Shown here: piece after piece, positions 12,363-19,749 of the stretch | Layout of the letters: each line of letters opens with the position of its first letter | Position numbering within the stretch: position 1 is the stretch's first letter | Assembly (NCBI GenBank): GCA_964372275.1 | Contig: CAYJRR010000009.1 | Span: forward strand, 1 to 38,591 | Reading direction: 5' to 3' | Length of the DNA stretch: 38,591 bases | Origin: CAYJRR01 sp964372275 [NCBI: uncultured bacterium] | GTDB lineage: Bacteria > CAYJRR01 | Program-made: the position numbers and the translations under genes | The notes under the pieces: generated by a model | The model's input: only the letters and a program-made list of their open reading frames with translations | What the model was told of the DNA's origin: nothing | Databases searched by the model: none

Positions 12363-13276
12363 GTCGAATCGCGCGCGGTCGCCTTGCGCTCCTCCATCTC
12401 CTCGACGGTGCGCGGCCAATCGCCGCGAAGAAGCCGGGAGAGGGCGCGGTCGGCGAGCAGCTTCCCGCCGGTCTGGCAGCGGGGGCAGTAGTTCGTCTCG
12501 TTCTCGGCGTGCCGGATCCGGGCGACCGGGGTGCCGCAGGCCGGGCAGGGCTTGCGGTACCGGCCGTGGACCGCCATCCCCTCGCGGAAGGCGGTGACCT
12601 TTTGGGGAAAACGATCGCCCGTCTCGGTTCGAAGCCGGTCGGTCCAGAGGACGAGCGTCTCGCGCACGGCACGGTGGAGGCGCGCGGCGGCGGCGTCGTC
12701 GAGCGTGCGGGTGAGCGTCACCGGCGACATTCGCGCCCGGTGGAGGATCTCGTCGGAGTAGGCGTTGCCGATCCCCGCGATCAGGCGGGGATCGGTGAGA
12801 AAGCGCTTCAGCGTGTGGCTCTCGCGGCGCAGCGCCTCGGCGAACACCGCCGGCGTCGCCTCGAGCGGTTCGATCCCTCCCCGCGCGTGCTCCGCGAGAC
12901 CGGCCTCCCCGCGGACGAGGTGGATCGAGGCGCGCTTGTGGCTGCTGGCCTCGGTGAGGAGCAGCGTTCCGTCCCGGAAGTCGAACGCCGCGAGCCCGAT
13001 CTTCCCCGGCGGCTTGGCCCCGGGTCTCTCTTTCCAGTGGAGACGTCCGGCGATCATCAGATGGATCACGAGGAACAGGTCGTTCTCCAGCGCCACCACG
13101 ATCCGCTTCCCGAGCCGCCGCACCGCGAGGACGCGCCTCCCTTCGGCCGTCCGGATCGGAGGGTCGACGCTGCGAACCACGAAAGGGCTGGCCAGCCGGA
13201 TCCTGGCGATCGGCCGGTCACGCAGGCGCCGTTCGAGGGCTTCGACGTAGACGGTGATGTCGGGAAGCTCCGGCAT
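12359..13276 (-). CDS. Fpg/Nei family DNA glycosylase/AP lyase
   Basis: A 305-residue base-excision repair enzyme that removes oxidised bases and nicks the abasic site. It starts MPELPDIT, so the N-terminal proline nucleophile and Glu3 are present after Met removal; Lys57 (RRLGKR) matches the conserved Lys. The helix-two-turn-helix is GIGNAYSDEILHRARMSP with Asn171, and the C-terminal zinc finger has Cys244, Cys247, Cys264 and Cys267. PELPD rather than PELPE and the long YVEALERRL stretch place it in the Fpg/Nei side group rather than canonical MutM, so lesion preference is uncertain. It is third in a minus-strand series after an enoyl-CoA hydratase and a small unknown gene, 45 bases from the latter. 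Confidence 0.9.
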   Translation of the reverse strand: MPELPDITVYVEALERRLRDRPIARIRLASPFVVRSVDPPIRTAEGRRVLAVRRLGKRIVVALENDLFLVIHLMIAGRLHWKERPGAKPPGKIGLAAFDFRDGTLLLTEASSHKRASIHLVRGEAGLAEHARGGIEPLEATPAVFAEALRRESHTLKRFLTDPRLIAGIGNAYSDEILHRARMSPVTLTRTLDDAAAARLHRAVRETLVLWTDRLRTETGDRFPQKVTAFREGMAVHGRYRKPCPACGTPVARIRHAENETNYCPRCQTGGKLLADRALSRLLRGDWPRTVEEMEERKATARDST

Positions 13277-13321
13277 TCGGACCGAGGAAGCCCGCCTTCG
13301 GCGAGGCCACGCCGCGGGATT

Positions 13322-13570
13322 CTAGTCGAGGGCTTCCCGCACCGCCGGCGGAACGAAGATCCCCGACAGGTCGACCTTGCGCAACGCGTCGAGGAGGAGG
13401 TGGCACTCCTCGACCGCCGGGGTCGCGGGGTCGAGGACGACGACCACCGTGCCCTTCAGGACGCAGACGCCGGTGGGGCGCGCATCGCCGGCGGCCCGTT
13501 CCCGGACCACGCGCACGCCCGCCGGCCCGGCGAGCTGCCGCAGCAGCGGAAGCAGCGTCTCGGTCGACAT
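13322..13570 (-). CDS. Small conserved-looking hypothetical protein (82 aa)
   Basis: An 82-residue protein I do not recognise. It has a leucine-rich amphipathic N-terminal helix (STETLLPLLRQLAG), two short beta strands (VRVVRERA and GVCVLKGTVVVVLD) and a C-terminal helical part (VEECHLLLDALRKVDL) ending in a VPPAVREAL segment. There is no signal peptide or membrane segment. It starts 19 bases after the enoyl-CoA hydratase stop and ends 45 bases before the glycosylase gene, so it looks like the middle member of an operon. The codon bias and alternating alpha/beta pattern support a real gene. A longer frame with start at 13795 is an arginine- and serine-rich reading of the hydratase gene and was rejected. 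Confidence 0.7.
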   Translation of the reverse strand: MSTETLLPLLRQLAGPAGVRVVRERAAGDARPTGVCVLKGTVVVVLDPATPAVEECHLLLDALRKVDLSGIFVPPAVREALD

Positions 13571-13589
13571 CGGTCGTGCCGACGCCACG

Positions 13590-14372
13590 CTAGCGCGCCT
13601 TGAACGAGGGTGCTCGCTTCTCGACGAAGGCGCGGAACCCTTCGCGCGCGTCGTCCGACGCGAACAGCCCCGCCTGCAGCTCGCGTTCGAGCGCCAGGCC
13701 CTGCTCGAGTCCCACCTCCAGGCCCGACTGCACCGCGCGCTTGATCCGTCCGACGGCGAGCGACGCCTTTCCCGGCGGGCAGAAGCCGCGGGCATACTCG
13801 ATCACGCGCTCCCGGAAGCGCTCGCTCTCGAACAACTTGTCGACCAGCCCCGCCTCCTTGGCTTCGAGCGGCGACATCGTTCGACCCTCGACCATCATCT
13901 CGATCGCGCGCGAGCGGCCGACGATCCGCGCCAGCCTCTGCGTTCCGCCGGTTCCGGGCAGCACCCCGAGCGTCACCTCCGGAAGCCCGATCTTCCCGGC
14001 CTCCTTGCGGGCGATACGGAGGTCGGCCGCCAGCGCGATCTCGAGTCCGCCGCCGACGGTGTGCCCGTTGAGCGCCGCGATCACCAGCTTCGGCGTCTGC
14101 TCCAGCCGCAGGAGCGTCTCGTTGGCGTGGAGGCAGAAGTAGTACTTGTACGTGGGGTCGGCCTTCGACAGCATGTCGATGTTCGCCCCCGCGCAGAAGA
14201 ACTTCTCGCCGTTCCCGGTCAGCACCAGCACGTGCACCGCGGGGTCGAAGCGCGCCCGCAGGATCGCGTCGTCGATCGCGCGGAACATCTCGTAGGAGTA
14301 GGCGTTCGCCGGCGGGTCGTTCAGCGTGAGCAGGGCGACGCCGTCGCGGGACTCGTACTCGCAAAGAGGCAT
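13590..14372 (-). CDS. Enoyl-CoA hydratase/isomerase family protein (second copy)
   Basis: A 260-residue crotonase-fold enzyme, clearly different from the hydratase at 7913-8683. Oxyanion segments FFCAGANIDML (58-68) and GHTVGGGLEIALAADLRIA (103-121) are intact. Both catalytic glutamates are there: Glu111 (GGGLEI) and Glu132 (GLPEVTLGVLPGTGGTQRL), supporting a true hydratase activity. The C-terminal helix region ends FVEKRAPSFKAR, typical of the family. The ATG at 14372 fits the family start (YESRDGVALLTLN). The gene begins 52 bases inside the upstream lipoprotein frame. It leads the small hypothetical gene and the DNA glycosylase gene. Confidence 0.92.
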   Translation of the reverse strand: MPLCEYESRDGVALLTLNDPPANAYSYEMFRAIDDAILRARFDPAVHVLVLTGNGEKFFCAGANIDMLSKADPTYKYYFCLHANETLLRLEQTPKLVIAALNGHTVGGGLEIALAADLRIARKEAGKIGLPEVTLGVLPGTGGTQRLARIVGRSRAIEMMVEGRTMSPLEAKEAGLVDKLFESERFRERVIEYARGFCPPGKASLAVGRIKRAVQSGLEVGLEQGLALERELQAGLFASDDAREGFRAFVEKRAPSFKAR

Positions 14373-15439
14373 GCGGGAGAGGTAGACGACGGGGATCCGA
14401 GTGTCAACGTGTCGTCCGCGCCGCCGGCGGCCGCGATGGTGATCGCGGAATGGCGGACGGAACCGGCGGCGGCCCGGTCCTCGACGTCGAGCCAGAACGC
14501 CATCCCCGGATTGACGAGCTCCACCATCCCCACCGGTCCGTCGAATCCGTTGGGATAGCTCTCCTCGGCGACCCGCACGCTGCCGGTCACGAATCCGGCG
14601 AGGACGCGGCGGATCCCCGGGTCGTCCGACGCGGGCCGTTCCCACACGACGTCCTGGGAGAAGACGAGGTGCCAGGCGTACTCCGCCTGCTCGAAGACGA
14701 CGGACGATCCCTGGGCCGATCCCGGGAACGGAGCCGTCTCGAAGCCGTTGTCGACGAACGCGGCGTCGTCGCCGGTGGTGATCCGTCCGCCTCCCGTCGA
14801 GGCGAGCGAAAAGAGGCGCAACGACTGCCCGCGGGGTCCGAGCCCCCCTTTGGGGACCATCGGCAGCGGGCCGATGTCGAGGAACCAGACGAACCGCGTC
14901 CAGTCGCCCGCGGCCTCCGCGTCCTTCGCCGGATCGAGCGTCGCTCCGAGGTCCCGGGGCCGGGTGGTGAACCAGGCGACGCTGCTGGGGGAGATGTCGC
15001 ACTCCCCGTGCTCCGGATCGTGGTACCGGCCGGAGACGATCGTGCCGACCAGCGTCCGCTCGTGGAAGCGGAGATCGTCGCGGATCCGGCCGCGGAAGCG
15101 CCAATCGACTGGCGCCGAGAACGGATCGGGACGGAGGAACCGGAGCGACACGACGTCGCCGAGCCGTTCCCCGAAGGCCACCTGCCGCCCGGCCCACGTG
15201 ACCCGGACCTGCCCGCGCGACTCCTCGAACCGGAACGTCTGCCCTTCGACGTTGACGGGGTAGAGGAGGTCCCGCGTGTGCAGCTCGTCCGGATCGTCTT
15301 CGCAGGCGACGGCGAGGTGGAACGCGGCCCGCAAATACTCCCCGTCGAGCGGGAGCCGCTCGCCGCCGCCGCACCCCGTGGCCAGCGGAAGCAGGAGAGC
15401 CGCGGCGTTTCGTCGCGGGACCGGGGAGGCACGGCGCAT
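14321..15439 (-). CDS. Lipoprotein of unknown function
   Basis: A 372-residue exported protein. The N-terminus MRRASPVPRRNAAALLLPLATGC is a lipoprotein signal with Cys23 in a LATGC-type box. The body is beta-rich with Trp and aromatic strands (DWRFRGRIRDDLRFHERTLVGTI, VAWFTTRP, TRFVWFLDIGPLPM, YAWHLVFSQDVVWERP), reminiscent of a lipocalin- or carotenoid-hydratase-like beta barrel, but I cannot assign a family. The last 30 residues (after DDTLTLG) are Ser/Thr/Pro-rich and overlap the enoyl-CoA hydratase gene in another phase, so the C-terminus may be a recent extension or a frameshift artefact. It is divergent to the radical SAM gene, 55 bases from its proposed start. Confidence 0.72.
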   Translation of the reverse strand: MRRASPVPRRNAAALLLPLATGCGGGERLPLDGEYLRAAFHLAVACEDDPDELHTRDLLYPVNVEGQTFRFEESRGQVRVTWAGRQVAFGERLGDVVSLRFLRPDPFSAPVDWRFRGRIRDDLRFHERTLVGTIVSGRYHDPEHGECDISPSSVAWFTTRPRDLGATLDPAKDAEAAGDWTRFVWFLDIGPLPMVPKGGLGPRGQSLRLFSLASTGGGRITTGDDAAFVDNGFETAPFPGSAQGSSVVFEQAEYAWHLVFSQDVVWERPASDDPGIRRVLAGFVTGSVRVAEESYPNGFDGPVGMVELVNPGMAFWLDVEDRAAAGSVRHSAITIAAAGGADDTLTLGSPSSTSPACLFASTSPATASPCSR

Positions 15440-15494
15440 CGACGTTCGAGTCTACCGCAGCGGCCTGGCGCCCACGGGTGGTATAACGCAGGCC

Positions 15495-17006
15495 TTGCGC
15501 ATCCACGTCGGCAACTCGAGGCCCGCCAGCCTCCTCTCGATCCTCCTCCGTCCCGTCCCCCCGGAGACGAAGGCGAACCTCGCGCGCGCCTGGGCGCGGC
15601 TCCCGGAGTGGCTGCGGACGGCCCAACAGATGTACGGACGCCACGCGGAAGGGTGCGGCGCGACGATCGGCGCGATGCCGCGCTGCGACTTCGCCTGCAC
15701 CGGCTGCTACCTCGGCGAGGAGGCGAATCAGATTCCGCCGCAGCCGATCGAGGAGATCAAGGCGCAGATCCGTCGGCTCCGACCCACGCTGGGCTACAAG
15801 GGGAACCTGCAGCTCACCGACGGCGAGATCACCCTCCGGCCGGCCGAGGAGGTGATCGAGCTCCTGCGGTATTCGTACGAAATCGGACTGATCCCGATGG
15901 TGATGACCCACGGCGATACCTTCCGTCGCCAACCGGGGCTCTTGAAGCGCCTGGTCGCGGAAGGCGGGATGCGCGAGGTCTCGATCCACGTCGACACCAC
16001 GCAGCGTGGGCGGAAGGGGGCGGCCTACAAGAACGCGCGGACCGAGGAGGCGCTCAACCCGCTCCGGGACGAGTTCGCCGGGATGCTGCGCGCCGTCCGC
16101 CGCGAGACCGGCGCGTTCGTGCAGGCGGCGACGACGATGACGGTCGAGCCCGGGAACCTCGACGGCGTGCCGGCCGTGATGCGCTGGCTCACGCGCAACG
16201 CCGACGTCTTCAAGATGATCAGCTTCCAGCCGATGGCGCAGGTCGGGCGGACGGTCGACGGGCTGGGGGGCGGGGTCGAGGTCGACCGGCTCTGGGAGAA
16301 GATCGCCGAGGGCCTCTACGGTCCGGAGGCCGATCCGCGGGAGCTGACCCGCGGTCAGATGTGGTTGGGTCACTCGGCCTGCAACCGTTACGTTCCCGGC
16401 TACGTCGTCCGGCAGGAGGGGAGCGAGCCGGTCTTCCGTCCGGCGCGCGTCTCGGGGGACCCGATCGACGAGGCCTCCGGCGAGCGCTTCTGGCGGAGGT
16501 TCGGCGGATTGAGCTTCCGTGGCGACTCCCGCGCGCAGGCGATGGCGCGCGCCGTCGGGGTGGTGGCGCGCGCGGTCGACCTGATCGTCCGCGATCGTGG
16601 GCGCTACGTACCGCACCTGTTGCGCCGCCTCGATCCGGCGCGCCCCGGTCGACTGCTGCTCCGGTGGATCCGGGGCCGGGCGAAGGTGAACGGCCTGCTG
16701 ATCGTCAGTCACCACTTCATGGGGAAGGAGCAGGTCGCGACGCCGGCCGGCCGGGAGCGGATCGACCTGTGCGTCTTCCACGTGCCGGTCGGCGATCGGC
16801 TGGTCTCGATGTGCGAGGTCAACGCCACCGGAATCCGCGATGCCTACTACGAGGACATCCGCGCGGGGCGGGTTCCCGGTTCGACGCCGGTTCTGCGGGG
16901 ACATCCGGCCTTGCCGGTCTTCGTCGCGTCGGCAGCCGGACCGGGCGGCGCGGCCGGGACCGCGGCCGCGGCCGACTCCGATACCGCGACTGCGGCCGAG
17001 GGATGA
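15495..17006 (+). CDS. Radical SAM protein of unknown function
   Basis: A radical S-adenosylmethionine enzyme, 503 residues from TTG 15495. The 4Fe-4S motif is PRCDFACTGCYLG with Cys64, Cys68 and Cys71 (CxxxCxxC). It is followed by NLQLTDGEITLRP, which fits the SAM-binding strand, and by barrel strands such as PMVMTHGDTF, EVSIHVDTTQ and MISFQPM. Further cysteines occur in HSACNRYVPGYVV, LCVFHVPVG and VSMCEVNATG and might ligate a second cluster, but there is no clear SPASM spacing. The end is Ala/Gly/Thr low complexity. No ATG lies between the divergent lipoprotein and residue 46; TTG 15495 is the best start I see, with TATAAC eight bases upstream, but it is uncertain. It is coupled to the nucleoside hydrolase-like gene by an ATGA overlap. 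I cannot name the substrate. Confidence 0.82.
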   Translation: MRIHVGNSRPASLLSILLRPVPPETKANLARAWARLPEWLRTAQQMYGRHAEGCGATIGAMPRCDFACTGCYLGEEANQIPPQPIEEIKAQIRRLRPTLGYKGNLQLTDGEITLRPAEEVIELLRYSYEIGLIPMVMTHGDTFRRQPGLLKRLVAEGGMREVSIHVDTTQRGRKGAAYKNARTEEALNPLRDEFAGMLRAVRRETGAFVQAATTMTVEPGNLDGVPAVMRWLTRNADVFKMISFQPMAQVGRTVDGLGGGVEVDRLWEKIAEGLYGPEADPRELTRGQMWLGHSACNRYVPGYVVRQEGSEPVFRPARVSGDPIDEASGERFWRRFGGLSFRGDSRAQAMARAVGVVARAVDLIVRDRGRYVPHLLRRLDPARPGRLLLRWIRGRAKVNGLLIVSHHFMGKEQVATPAGRERIDLCVFHVPVGDRLVSMCEVNATGIRDAYYEDIRAGRVPGSTPVLRGHPALPVFVASAAGPGGAAGTAAAADSDTATAAEG

Positions 17007-17890
17007 CCCTCCTGCAGCGGCCGACGCCGGAGGGTCCTCGCTCGGCCGCCGGAACGGTCTCCGTGGCGACCGCGGCGCCGCTCTTCGTCAGTTCCGACAA
17101 CGGACTCGGCAGTCCGTTCGGCGATGTCGACGACGCCTTCGCGATCGCGGCGCTGCTCCGGGGAGGCGCGCCGATCGCCGCGCTGGCGAGCGTCTTCGGG
17201 AACACCTCCGAGCGGAGAGCCGCCGCAAACCACGCGCGCCTGGCCGCCCTGTGCGGCTATGCCGGTCCGCTTCTTCGGGGCGCGGGCCGACGCCGCGTCC
17301 GGTCGAGCGAGGCCGCCCGTGCCCTCGCCGGCAGCCCGACCGCGGTTCGCGTTCTCGCCCTCGGTCCGCTGACCGACGTCGCCGCGGCGATCGACCTCGG
17401 CACGGCGGCCGTTCGCGGCGCCCTCGCCGAAGTGATCGCCGTCGGCGGCAATCGCACGTCGCACGGCCGCTGGCCGCCGGTCTGGCCGCACGAGTTCAAC
17501 TTCACGCAGGACCTCGCGGCGACCCGGGCGCTCGTCGAATCCGACGTGCCGTGGACGATCCTCCCGCTCGACGTCACCCGGCGGCTGCGAGCCGGACCGC
17601 GCGATCTTGCGATGGTGGGCGGCGCCGTCGGCGACTACTTGCGCCGCGGCGCGCGCAGGTGGCTCTGGCGCGCGCGCCTTCTGAAGGGATCGAACGCCTT
17701 TCCGGTCTGGGACCTGGTCGCGGCGCTCTACGCCCTCGACCCGGCGCCGTTCCGCGTCGAGCGCGATCGCGTCACCTGGCACCGCGGCGGCTGGCTCGAG
17801 TTCGGGCGGGGCTCGCGGGAGGTCTCCGTCGTCGCCGGCTTCGATCCGATCGCCGCGTGGCGTCGGGCCGCCGATCTCCTCGGCCGGTGA
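17003..17890 (+). CDS. Nucleoside hydrolase-like (IunH superfamily) protein with altered active site
   Basis: A 295-residue protein of the inosine/uridine-preferring nucleoside hydrolase fold, which cleaves N-glycosidic bonds of ribosides using a Ca2+ held by an aspartate cluster. Visible: the Asp cluster as SSDNGLGSPFGDVDDAFAI (Asp32, Asp41, Asp43, Asp44, with extra residues compared with DTDPGIDD), LALGPLTDVAAAI (118-130), and HEFNFTQDLAATRALV with Asn166. At the C-terminal HD motif, where the family has the catalytic His followed by a Ca-binding Asp, this protein has Trp236-Asp237 (VWDLVAALYALDP). The calcium site is kept but the usual proton donor is missing. Start ATG 17003 overlaps the radical SAM stop. 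Product could be a hydrolase with different leaving-group handling, or a binding protein. Confidence 0.82.
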   Translation: MTLLQRPTPEGPRSAAGTVSVATAAPLFVSSDNGLGSPFGDVDDAFAIAALLRGGAPIAALASVFGNTSERRAAANHARLAALCGYAGPLLRGAGRRRVRSSEAARALAGSPTAVRVLALGPLTDVAAAIDLGTAAVRGALAEVIAVGGNRTSHGRWPPVWPHEFNFTQDLAATRALVESDVPWTILPLDVTRRLRAGPRDLAMVGGAVGDYLRRGARRWLWRARLLKGSNAFPVWDLVAALYALDPAPFRVERDRVTWHRGGWLEFGRGSREVSVVAGFDPIAAWRRAADLLGR

Positions 17891-17908
17891 CGCGCGCCGC
17901 CCGGAGGG

Positions 17909-18994
17909 TCACTCGCGGCGGACGGCCCGCCGCAGCGACCGCACGTAGTGGAGCGGCTGTCCTCGCCAGGCCCTCTCGCTGGAGCTCTTGCCGAAGCGGC
18001 CGCCGAGTTCGCCCAGGAAGGTGTAGACGATCCGCGTCCTCCCTGGGCCGTCCGGCTCGATCCGGGTCTCCCCTTCGACGCGCTCGATGCGCACGCCGAC
18101 GCCCGGTGGATCGTCGCTCCGGGCGTCGTTGCGCCAGCGAAGCGTGGCTCGGTCACCGGATGGGTCCCGCGTCCACGAATACGCGACGACCGCATCGCGG
18201 GGACGAAGCGGCCACGGATAGGGCCAGACCAGGTGCAACCGGGCCCCTTCGCCTTCGGAGAGCGGACCGAGGACGGTGACCGCCTTCAACACCGGGTCGA
18301 ACGTCGCCCGGTAGCGCGCGAAGTCGGCGAGGTGGGTCGCGACCGCCGCGGGGGGCGCATCGATCGTGGCGGTGGCGCGAATCCAGGGAGCTCCCTCCGG
18401 TACGCGGGCGATCTCCACCGCGATCCCGTCCTCTTCGAACCACGGGCGGAAGTCGCCGGCCGGCGGTTCGGCCCCGGCGGGCGAGGAGGCGGCCGCGAAT
18501 ACCCCGAGCATCGCGATCGTCGCCGCCGGCCCCGCGCCGCGCGCCGGCCCTCGCGGCGCCAGCCGCCACAGCAGACCGGAGAGCAGGACCAGCACCACGT
18601 CCTCCAGCGGCGAGTACCAGCGGAGCGGCCGCGCGAGGAAGACGCCGAAGCAACCGCAGTTCGGGATCTCGAGGCCGCGGGCGAGCGCGATCGAGAGCCA
18701 CGCGCCGTACCCCGCGTTGGAGGCGACGAGCAACAGGGCCGCCTCGCGTAGCCGGAAGCCGGCCAGGGTCCAGAGCCCGAGCGCGATCTCGACGGCGGCG
18801 ACCGCGACGGCGAGCGGCAGCTGGGCCGCCGGCGGGAGGACGCGATAGGTGTCCAGCACCGCCGCGAACCCGGCGAGGTCGAGCGCCTTCCCCACCCCCG
18901 CGCCGAGCGTCACCACCCCCAGGACCGCGCGGAGCCCCGTGCGCGTCCAGGCCGTGCGGCGTGTCTCCGGGATGCCGCCGATCGCGGAGGTCAC
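17909..18994 (-). CDS. Fusion of MauE/DoxX-like membrane domain and periplasmic START-like domain
   Basis: A 361-residue protein. Residues 20-147 form four hydrophobic segments of MauE/DoxX type, including the characteristic GKALDLAGFAAVLDTYRVLP and the cysteine motif NCGCFGVF (Cys113, Cys115). MauE-like domains are linked to periplasmic disulfide or methylamine dehydrogenase maturation. A fifth hydrophobic stretch (157-176) leads into a soluble part (184-361) resembling a START/SRPBCC lipid-binding domain: WIRATATIDAPPAAVATHLADFARYRATFD, then WPYPWPLRPRDAVVAYSW and RIVYTFLGELGG. The ATG overlaps the stop of the DUF547 gene. I know both domain types but not this combination. It converges with the nucleoside hydrolase-like gene, 18 bases between stops. 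Confidence 0.78.
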   Translation of the reverse strand: MTSAIGGIPETRRTAWTRTGLRAVLGVVTLGAGVGKALDLAGFAAVLDTYRVLPPAAQLPLAVAVAAVEIALGLWTLAGFRLREAALLLVASNAGYGAWLSIALARGLEIPNCGCFGVFLARPLRWYSPLEDVVLVLLSGLLWRLAPRGPARGAGPAATIAMLGVFAAASSPAGAEPPAGDFRPWFEEDGIAVEIARVPEGAPWIRATATIDAPPAAVATHLADFARYRATFDPVLKAVTVLGPLSEGEGARLHLVWPYPWPLRPRDAVVAYSWTRDPSGDRATLRWRNDARSDDPPGVGVRIERVEGETRIEPDGPGRTRIVYTFLGELGGRFGKSSSERAWRGQPLHYVRSLRRAVRRE

Positions 18995-19749
18995 GGGCGG
19001 TTCAGCGTCCAGTCGTAGGGGATGAACTCGACCCGGTAGTCGCCGGGGATCTTCCGCTCGCGGTAGCGGTTCGCGTAGGCGATCAGCGACGGCTCGGCCG
19101 CGAGGAAGTCCTCGGTGTAGAACTTCAGGATCGACGAGAGCCTCACGGTCTTGCGTCCGTCGTCGACCTGGACGTTCCGCTCCTCGTTGAGGAACAGGAC
19201 CGCGCCCTCCTCGAGCTGCTTCTCCAGCGACGCCGCGCGATACGGTTCCTGCGGGAGCCGCGGGCAGCCGCGCACCATGCAGTTGAGGGCGAAGTGGATC
19301 CGCGGCTCACCGAACGGGCGGATGACGTCGTTCTCGTACGCGTAGAGCGACATCGGCGCGCCGTCGATCGCGAGCGTCGTCAGGAAGAAGAAGCGGATCT
19401 TGTCGACCGGCCGGACGTCGTTGGTGACGGCGTTGAACATCGCCAACGCGTTGTAGGTGTTCAGGTGATAGGCGAGCGCGTCCTCCTTGGACGGAAAGGC
19501 CGCCGGCGTCGAGCGCGGGCCGTTCGCCGCCGCCCACGCGACGTAGGCGTGGAGGTCGGCGGGCTCGCGCGTCACCCGGTCGAAGTCGATCCGGCCGCGC
19601 CCGTCGACGTTCGCCGCCAGCACGCGACCCCAGGCCTGGTACGCGGCATCGGCCGAGGGAAGGGGGGCGTGCGCCGGGACCGGCGGCGGCAGCCGGCGGA
19701 CGCATCCGGCGAGCGACAGGAACAGTGTCAGCGCGGCGAGGAGCCTCAC
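18991..19749 (-). CDS. DUF547 lipoprotein
   Basis: A 252-residue DUF547-domain protein. The N-terminus VRLLAALTLFLSLAGC is a lipoprotein signal (lipobox LAGC, Cys16). The DUF547 core shows ALAYHLNTYNALAMFNAV, the DKIRFFFLTTLAIDGAPMSLYAYENDVIR segment, the signature PRIHFALNCMVRGCPRLP and the later FLNEERNV and LSSILKFYTEDF. Known: DUF547 is related to transglutaminase/papain-like folds but has no settled function; it is common in exported proteins. GTG 19749 overlaps the aldehyde dehydrogenase stop as GTGA, and the gene ends in an ATGA overlap with the MauE-START gene, so the three genes form one tightly coupled operon. An upstream extension reads arginine-rich sequence out of phase with the dehydrogenase. 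Confidence 0.88.
   Translation of the reverse strand: MRLLAALTLFLSLAGCVRRLPPPVPAHAPLPSADAAYQAWGRVLAANVDGRGRIDFDRVTREPADLHAYVAWAAANGPRSTPAAFPSKEDALAYHLNTYNALAMFNAVTNDVRPVDKIRFFFLTTLAIDGAPMSLYAYENDVIRPFGEPRIHFALNCMVRGCPRLPQEPYRAASLEKQLEEGAVLFLNEERNVQVDDGRKTVRLSSILKFYTEDFLAAEPSLIAYANRYRERKIPGDYRVEFIPYDWTLNRP

Noticed and set aside
13590-16904. An 1104-codon minus-strand frame
   Set aside because: Only its last 260 codons (enoyl-CoA hydratase) are real; the rest is antisense of the radical SAM gene and off-frame lipoprotein sequence.
14450-17890. A 1146-codon plus-strand frame
   Set aside because: Only its last 295 codons (nucleoside hydrolase-like) are supported; the first part is out of phase with the radical SAM gene.
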